64,000 nucleotides of DNA from Anthoceros angustus (Eukaryota > Streptophyta > Anthocerotopsida > Anthocerotales > Anthocerotaceae), in assembly GCA_010909165.1 (NCBI GenBank), contig VJWM01000007.1, forward strand, positions 620,001 through 684,000. The letters are read 5' to 3'. Below the pieces are notes generated by a model. That model made no database searches and had not been told where the DNA came from. It worked only from the letters and a program-made list of their open reading frames with translations. This document shows, piece by piece, positions 56,491-64,000 of this stretch; the stretch's first letter is position 1, and the number at the start of each line of letters is the position of its first letter. The position numbers and the translations under genes were made by a program.

Positions 56491-59400
56491 ATGTCGCGGG
56501 TGGGGGGAATGCTGGAGGCGCTGCAATCGGTTGCTGCATTTAGGAACGATGGCGGTGCCGCCTCCTCCAGTGGAAGCGAGAGGTTCGACATTGACGATCC
56601 CGTGGACAGGAGGCGGCGGTTCCAGAAGGCGCATGGCAAGCATGAGCAGGGGCAGGGGCAGGACCAGGGTCATGGCGACAGCAGGGATCCAAAGCGTGAA
56701 AAGAAGCGGCACAGGAGAGAGAAGCGGCGGAGAAGGGAGAAGGAATTGTCGGAGTCTAGTGAGGAGGATGCACCCCGAGAAAGGGATCGTGGTCGGAAGA
56801 CCAGGGATGCAAAACAAGACGAGGAGCGAAGTCGCCCTAGGAAGAGGAGGAAGCACTCCAGCAGAAGGCGAGACAGCGAACGGTGCTCTCCTCCAGCTGG
56901 ACATTGTGAATCAGGCTTGAGTCCAGTAGAAGTGGTCACTGCTATCCTGCAAAAGTTTTCCAATGTCGGTCGCGATCTGAAAGTGGTAACATGCTCTCCC
57001 TGACCTGGGCACGCGGGAATGTGAGGTCTGTGACTGTGGCTCACGCAAACTCTGCTGGTTGCAGCTTCTTCAAACGGTGGATAACGGGCAGGCCGTGGAT
57101 GTCACTGGTTTACCGAACAAGGCACTGGTTAAGATGTTGGAGAGGTTGTTTGTGTCCTTGGAGCTCAACAAGCTGCGGGACGGAGTGTACTCTCGCCCGG
57201 AGAGGTCCCGTCCGACTATGGAGATCCTGGGATCGTGCTTCGGACGCCATGCAGAACGGGATACTGAGCGTGTCAATGAACGGGCTGTCTCGGAAGACGG
57301 CGAGTCTCCTGAGATGTATGGACCACAGTTGCCTACACCTGCTCAGACGAACGGTCCATCTCCCGTGGTTGCACCTGTTCATGACATGCCTGAGCGCCCT
57401 GAGAAAGAGAGTGAAAGAATACCTGGAGCTTCGGAATCTGCAGGTGAGGTCGCCTCAGATAAGGCGGTCCCAGACGTTAGGCGGAGGTGAGCAGTTATGG
57501 TAGGAGTTGGATTTTATTGTGGCTTTTGGGAAAGCCTGCCTGGTTGTCTTGAGGTTTGAAGACTGTCGGCTGAGGCATGCTTTCGGGTGAGATGTTTTTT
57601 CCTGAAATCCGTTTATGGTGACATTTTGTAGGGTGATGGGACCAGCCATGCCTTCAGCTGACATGCTGACGGCTGCTGCTAAATTGACTGCTGCCCAGGC
57701 TGCTCTAAGGTCAGAGCCTCATCTATCATACTTCTGCAACAATCTGAAATGTATCGCTACTAGCTGTTGCTGATCAGTGGCGATGGTTGCCTTTACAGGG
57801 AGGCAGAGGAAGAGCTGCTCCGTGATCCATTGGTTGGACCAGCTCCAGCTGCTGCTGTTGCTGAGTCGGAATCTGTTAATGAAGCTGAACGGTTTGAAGA
57901 GGTAGACACTTTGTTTTTGCAAGTCAAGGGTTAGCTTCTCACGGAGCATTACGTAATACCTGTCCTGTTGTGCTTAGGTAACTCGACTGATGGCTGCAGA
58001 CGTGGGTGATGCGTATGATGTGCTTGGCGTAAAACCAGATGCCGTGGCTACCACCTTAAAAAAAAGGTGGGTGGCTGTTGAGATCCAAGAGTTTTCTCCC
58101 TGTTCGCTTGGGCCCAGGAGTACAAGCAAGTGGACAACGGTCCTCTTTGTTGAGGTTTCTTTGTCTGGTTGCCTTTTCTAAGAAAAACTGTGGTTTACAG
58201 ATACTGGAAGCTATCGCTGTTGGTACACCCGGACAAATGTGCACATCCTCAAGCTCAGGAGGCTTTCATGAAGGTCAACGGCGCTTTCAAAGACTTGCAA
58301 GATCCTGTGAAAGTAAGGCTTGCCTGGTTGATCCTTTCATGTTAGTCGCATGCTGTTGGCAGCCTTCTGACAGTGAGTTTTGCACTGTTTTACTGTGGCA
58401 GCGGGCAAAGATTGACCAAATCGCTTTGGCAAAGCGTGAAAGGGAAGAGCACGAGGTTACTGAATTTCGAAACCCAGAATTGACTTGAGACCGAGAGAGT
58501 TGATTTTCCGCTTTATATTTATTTTTGCATACTTGACTGTTGCAGACTGAACTTCGATTGCAACGTGAAGCAGCCCACTGGCGCCGACTGAGAGGTCAGC
58601 CCCTCCTACTGAGATTGTATTTCCTGCACTGTAGCAGGAAATTGATTTGTCTTCAATCTGACACTACGAATCTCCATGAACCTAATTGCAGGAGAATCAC
58701 CGCTTCCAGGTGATGAGGTGGTGCTGAAGCAGGAAGCATCCCGTGATGAATGGATGACAACTCTTCCTGATGTCAGACAGGTATAATTTGCTGACACTGG
58801 ACTTACAGCCTGGTTGGGTGAAGGCTTTATGAGGTCAATTGCTGTGTGATTTGTATGATTGGTAACCTCAAGTATGTGTGTCCGTCATGTGTTACAATGT
58901 TTCTGAAGCTTTTGGAAGGTTGTTTTCAAGTGCTGTAATGTCAAAATCACGGAAGTTGGGGTTTTCTTTGGTGCAGGCACACCATAGCTACACCCAGACC
59001 ACGTCTTTCAGCAGGTTTGACAAGAGCCGAGGTGATACAAGTGGTTGGACAGACACGCCTCTTCAGAAGGCCCAAAAAGCAAAGATGCAGTAAGTTTGTC
59101 CCGACTTGTTTATACCGGCAAGTGTTGCAATGATTTGCCTCACATTGGATACTCAATGCACTTCTTGGCAGATATTTGGAAGCTTTCCAGCAGACTGCAT
59201 CGGCAGCTGCAGAGGCAGCTGAGAAGACTAGGCAGCAGGCTCAATCGACAGAAGTTGCAAACCTTGTGGACTCGTACAATCAAAGAAGCCGTCCAGTATC
59301 TCTGCTGAAGAAGCATCAGCAAAGTCAAGCTGTTGAGAAGAAGGCCAAGAAGTCCAAAAATGCAGTGAAGACCAAGAGTGATAGTGATAAAGCATGGGCC

Positions 59401-59544
59401 GAGAATCATCCGTGGAAGCCATGGGATAGGGAAACTGATCTTAGCGCAGGTAGAAAAGCAGTCAACTTGGAACCTTCCAAGCTGCAAGCAGACTCATTGC
59501 AAAATCGGTTTGGGAAAAGTGAAACAATGAGAAATTTTTTATAG
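56491..59544 (+). CDS. GPALPP-motif / DUF3752 protein containing a J domain
   Basis: Eleven exons: 56491-56985, 57065-57486, 57632-57709, 57799-57901, 57978-58066, 58201-58312, 58402-58455, 58546-58594, 58692-58780, 58977-59089 and 59172-59544. They join in phase to 658 aa. The N-terminus is followed by a very basic/acidic RS- and KR-rich stretch ([18 protein letters not shown]), typical of nuclear RNA-processing proteins. [13 protein letters not shown] is the GPALPP-type motif. Exons 5-7 form a J domain ([13 protein letters not shown], then LLVHPDKC with the HPD triad, [16 protein letters not shown]), the Hsp70-contact module. The last exons form DUF3752 ([30 protein letters not shown]). The likely role is a nuclear co-chaperone tied to spliceosome or RNP remodelling, inferred from domains only. 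The preceding GTG at 56485 is not needed as start. Confidence 0.87.
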
Positions 59545-59610
59545 CATGGAGTGGTTTCACACTAAGTAGGTGATTTTACACGAGCAGACGATGCTGTGAG
59601 CGAAAATTTC

Positions 59611-62178
59611 TTAGGGAGCCCAAATGAATTCGTATACACTCTTGCTGATGGCACCGCTAATCGCCTTGTCCTTGTTGCGGATAGGTAAACCCGTTAACAT
59701 GTCCCTCTGTGCAGCAAGGTTACCTTCCTGCGTCATTTAACGTCTGTCAGAGATCCACGGAGTTCACGTGGTTTCATGTTCAAAGTAGACAAGTTTGGGG
59801 ATACTTACAAGGGCCGCATATCCCTGAACAAGGGCGCACAGTGTTGGATATTTTTCCACAATAGTGAGGGCCACGTCCTCGGTAACCAATCTAACCTGAG
59901 CAGCCACATAAGATTCAGAAAAAACCTTGTTGCAAAGGTCTGAAAGAAGAAAGAGGAATAATCCTACCTGTGTCAGCTGCACGGCAAAAACATCACTAAT
60001 GCGCTCTTTCTCCAGATCTTTGCAACGATTGACAAACTCGCTGAAGGTCAGGCATGTATTTTCGCCCACTGGAACCCTCTTGCTCTCGAGCTGGTGCCGT
60101 GCGGCTATGGCTGTTGTGAGATCACCATACCTCCTCATGGTTTCATGAACATCGCAAGTGCGTTGAACATCAAACCCATCAGCTAGTTCTGTGGAAAAAG
60201 CCCTGGAAAATTGACGTACTTCAGTCAAGGCAATATAAGAGAACAGATGCAGCTAGAAATCGTCATGGTGGTTAAAATGTAGCTTACGCAGTTTTAAGTG
60301 CTTCTGTGGCATCAGTCAGGTTTGGATCACCTTCAATGAGGTATATCAACCGCTTGATACCACACCTCTGCAGATGTTCATTGGCTCGAACAAGTCAGTC
60401 TGTTAAGAAAGGGACCCTTGGGCGTTATCGTTGCTGAAAGAAGATATAACCACCTGCAGTTGCATCTTTTGATTCTTGTACCGATTGTCTTTGATGGATA
60501 TCCACAAATCATCCACCCTTTTCCTCTCCACAATAAAGTCCAGCATATATTCGACATTTGATATCTTGTGCCGAGCTATCCATGCAGCATCTCCTATGGG
60601 TAGATGTCGCACCTGCAAGGGTAAAATAGGGCTGCCAGTCGGAGATTGAAAAAAATTCAAGACTTCCAAGTCTCAATAGTAAATAGGGACGTTAAATCTA
60701 CCAGGACTTCGATATTGTACTGCACCATCAACCGCTCTGACAATTTCTTTGTACAGCTGACCCTGCAGAATCGGCAGAGTGTCACAATACTTAGAGTGCA
60801 GTAGTGCTCCAAATGCGGAGAACTTTTGACGTGAAGACTGAAACCATCAAAGGAAGAATTTACCTTTTCGCATCTCGAGCAAAGTGTTCACGGTCATCTA
60901 AGACAAGGAGCACATCATACAGGTCTTCAAAGTTTTCGCCAACGCGTAGTGGAGGGGTAGATAAACTGTTGCGATTGGCTGCAACTCCTGCTGGTCACAT
61001 ATCGAGATGAGTGCATATAACTTCTGTAAGTTTGCAGGCAAGCAGCAAACATCTACAGCTATGACGGCAGATGAGAAGCATGGTTGGACCAGGTACCTGC
61101 TCTGGCACTGGGCGTGGCAGGAAGATTCAGGGCTGGTGAGGAGAAAACACGTGAGCTGACGGAGTCCGCAGGCTCATCTCTGGTACACGAATTCTGAGGA
61201 TGAGGCACTTGTTGCTCCACATCGAGTCCAGATCTTCTCAAGCACTCTTCTGCAACTTTTTTGCCTTCCACAGTGAGCTTGTACCTGAAATAAGACCGTG
61301 TTAGGGCCCCGTGTGAGAGGGAGGTGGGAGGGGAGACGGCGTAAGCGAAAGAAGCACACCTGGCAGGGCAGTTTGACTTCACAACAAGAGCTTTGGATAT
61401 GAGTGTCTTCATGGAGCTCCAGCCGGAGTACCAGTCTCTCGTGGAGTCTCCAAACCGCCCTGTTGCCCCGGATCCCCTACCTGGCCTGCCGCATCACAAG
61501 CTTTTCATATTGAGCTGCGCAAAAGGCAACGCAGAAGAGGAAAACCTTGGCAGTTGCATGACTCACTCAATTGGCTTCGAGGACAGACCACTAAGGTCAG
61601 CCGCCTGAATGAGCTCTTGCTTGGACAAGAAATCCTTTTCCCGCTGCACTGTACCCCTGAGACAGCGGTGACGCATTAGCCACAAGGCACCAGAAACGAA
61701 GTTCATCCTGCCAAAATACGACAGAGGCTAACCTGAAGAGCGTGATGAGGATGGCGTACGGTGCCGAGTTCTTTTGAGGCAGGTACGTCCTTGAAACCAT
61801 CGGCCGCCTGGCTGCAGCTTCAGAAGGCGCTGTCTGTTGAGCAACGTCGACGTCCTTGTAGAAATCCGCCTTCAAGATATTGAGAAGCCAAGCTCCAATT
61901 CCCCTGCTCATCCGGCGCGTGAGTTGTGTGGGAGTCGGAGTGGGAGTGGCAGGCCAGCCAGCAGAACGTGCTCGTTACCTGACTTTGCGCGCTTCCTGAA
62001 GGTTGTGGATGGGATGCTTGTGCTGACAGACGCTCTTGTAGGCCTGGTTGTAGACGGTGTCCAGTTTGGAGCAGGCATCACCCTCCCCGCTTTCTCCTTG
62101 CCGCAGCTGGTCCCTTCTGGCGCACAGGAACTCCGCCAGCTCCACATTTTCGGGACAGGCCACCTTGGGAGGCGCCAT
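59611..62178 (-). CDS. MUS81: Crossover junction endonuclease MUS81
   Basis: I resolved twelve exons (62178-61979, 61903-61733, 61656-61567, 61485-61360, 61284-61097, 60987-60864, 60762-60702, 60612-60454, 60367-60288, 60202-59968, 59925-59809 and 59727-59611). Phases agree at every junction and give 555 aa. The N-terminal helix-hairpin-helix region spans exon 1 to 2 (ENVELAEFL, then GIGAWLLNILK). A winged-helix part follows (STRDWYSGWSSMKTLISKAL, VVKSNCPAR, YKLTVEGKKVAEECL). The XPF-type nuclease has LVLDDRE, then LPIGDAAWIARHK and the ERKRVDDL active-site motif. C-terminal helices end KSVYEFIWAP. With EME1 it cuts branched recombination and stalled-fork structures in the nucleus. Its stop is only 66 bp from the convergent GPALPP/J gene stop. 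Confidence 0.93.
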
Positions 62179-62767
62179 CGCCGCGTTCCCTCGCTGCGAA
62201 CATTACATCAAATGTTTCCCGCCAAGCCAAGCCCAGCCGAGCCGAGGCGAGCCGAGCCGTGCCGAGCCGTGCCGAGCCAAGCCGTGCCCAGAGCCTGTTA
62301 CTCTTGTAGGGTTTATGGTATGGGCATATGATACATGTCACATCTCTGTAGCATGTACAGTCCCTTGTATCCCTCTCCACTTTGAAGGGAGCCAGATCCG
62401 ACGTCCCCATAACCAATTAGGGAGGGCCGACTGTAGTTGAGAGACTCCAAGACATGTTGTGTGCTGTTTCCTGCTCACGCTATGCGAGGATCCTGGGATC
62501 CTGGCTTGCATTGCAATTTGCACTAACCAGAGCCCAGTGCGGGGCAGATAACCCTAAACTAAACCCTGGTGGGGTCAGGTGAGCGGCAGCAGGGGGGCAG
62601 GCAGCTTTAATGCCGGCGTTGACAGACGCCATGCTGGCTGTGCGAAGCTAGCGTTGCTCGGCTCGGGCGAGCAGGAGCAGGAGCAGGGGCAGGAGTAGAA
62701 GCATCGGTGAGCAGGGTGAGGGGAAGGGGAAGGAGAAGCAGGAGCAGGCGAAGGAAATCTAGGCTCC
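62179..62767. promoter_or_regulatory. Divergent intergenic region (MUS81 / adenylate kinase) with GCCGAGCC repeats
   Basis: This 589-bp region separates the two divergent ATGs. Degenerate 5-10 bp repeats (GCCAAGCC, GCCGAGCC, GCCGTGCC) occupy about 62222-62290, immediately upstream of the MUS81 start. A GAGCAGGAGCAGGGGC-type run lies in the adenylate kinase leader near 62665-62750. Confidence 0.5.
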
Positions 62768-63870
<1,103 letters not shown>

Positions 63871-64000
63871 TGTTGCCGAGAGAGTTTGGAGCACAACCTG
63901 GACATGGACCCCGAGATTCGACATTTCAGGTGTGCTGCTGTTCTTGCACTTCCGCAAGCGTGTGAACTCAAGCGTGTCTCTATTTTCATTGTGATGATGG
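63871..64000. other. 3' flank of adenylate kinase
   Basis: 130 bp after the stop codon, presumably 3' UTR. No polyadenylation signal of the AATAAA type is visible before the window ends. Confidence 0.4.

Overview
This is nuclear DNA of a streptophyte plant. Genes carry spliceosomal introns of roughly 70-300 bp with GT-AG borders. The gene set is plant-typical: isoprenylcysteine methylesterase, m-type plastid thioredoxin, sterol C-4 methyl oxidase of the SMO1 type, K+-independent H+-pyrophosphatase of the AVP2 type, GT14 glucuronosyltransferase-like enzymes, a GPI-anchored GH17 glucanase, AP-5 beta and MUS81. Short introns, high GC in most genes and several nearly intronless genes suggest a compact-genome lineage (bryophyte, lycophyte or streptophyte alga). 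I cannot name the species. All exon borders below were read by eye from splice signals, reading phase and family conservation.

Layout. 1-2472: ICME-like methylesterase on the minus strand, whose stop codon is cut by the window edge. 2473-13690: a repeat and transposon block with minisatellites, a 280-bp tandem duplication, Ty3/gypsy gag on the minus strand, an LTR/primer-binding-site junction, and broken gypsy pol on the plus strand, inside two 1.5-1.9 kb tandem duplications. 13954-14829: thioredoxin m. 15266-16501: trihelix/Myb-SANT-like protein. 16722-19882: a PIF/Harbinger DNA transposon with TTA target-site duplications and terminal inverted repeats; its 3' half and flank are tandemly duplicated to about 21969. 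23348-27861: Ig-like/TRP-like multipass membrane protein. 29712-31039: GH17 glucanase in an AT-rich island. About 31733-32037: a polypyrimidine tract. 32604-34082: SMO1. 34570-38311: AP-5 beta. 38574-39525: small type I membrane protein. 39677-42129: H+-PPase. 42548-47705: RING-PHD-SRI-like nuclear protein. 48827-49897: sugar-phosphate/nucleotide-sugar translocator. 50363-52607 and 54070-55682: tandem GT14 genes. 56491-59544: GPALPP/J-domain protein. 59611-62178: MUS81. 62768-63870: adenylate kinase.

The host genes are mostly unrelated housekeeping functions, with no operon-like logic. Local relationships that do matter are the GT14 tandem pair, the trihelix gene next to a Harbinger element whose first ORF encodes the same domain type, and short divergent intergenic regions (H+-PPase/RING-PHD and MUS81/adenylate kinase).

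The most striking non-gene signal is in the transposon block. The duplicated copies differ mainly by small indels and substitutions centred on CAG/CTG, and the same change (CAGTT in one copy, CGCTT in the other) recurs at six places. This looks like a footprint of CHG cytosine methylation on base calling, or an unusual mutation process, rather than ordinary divergence.
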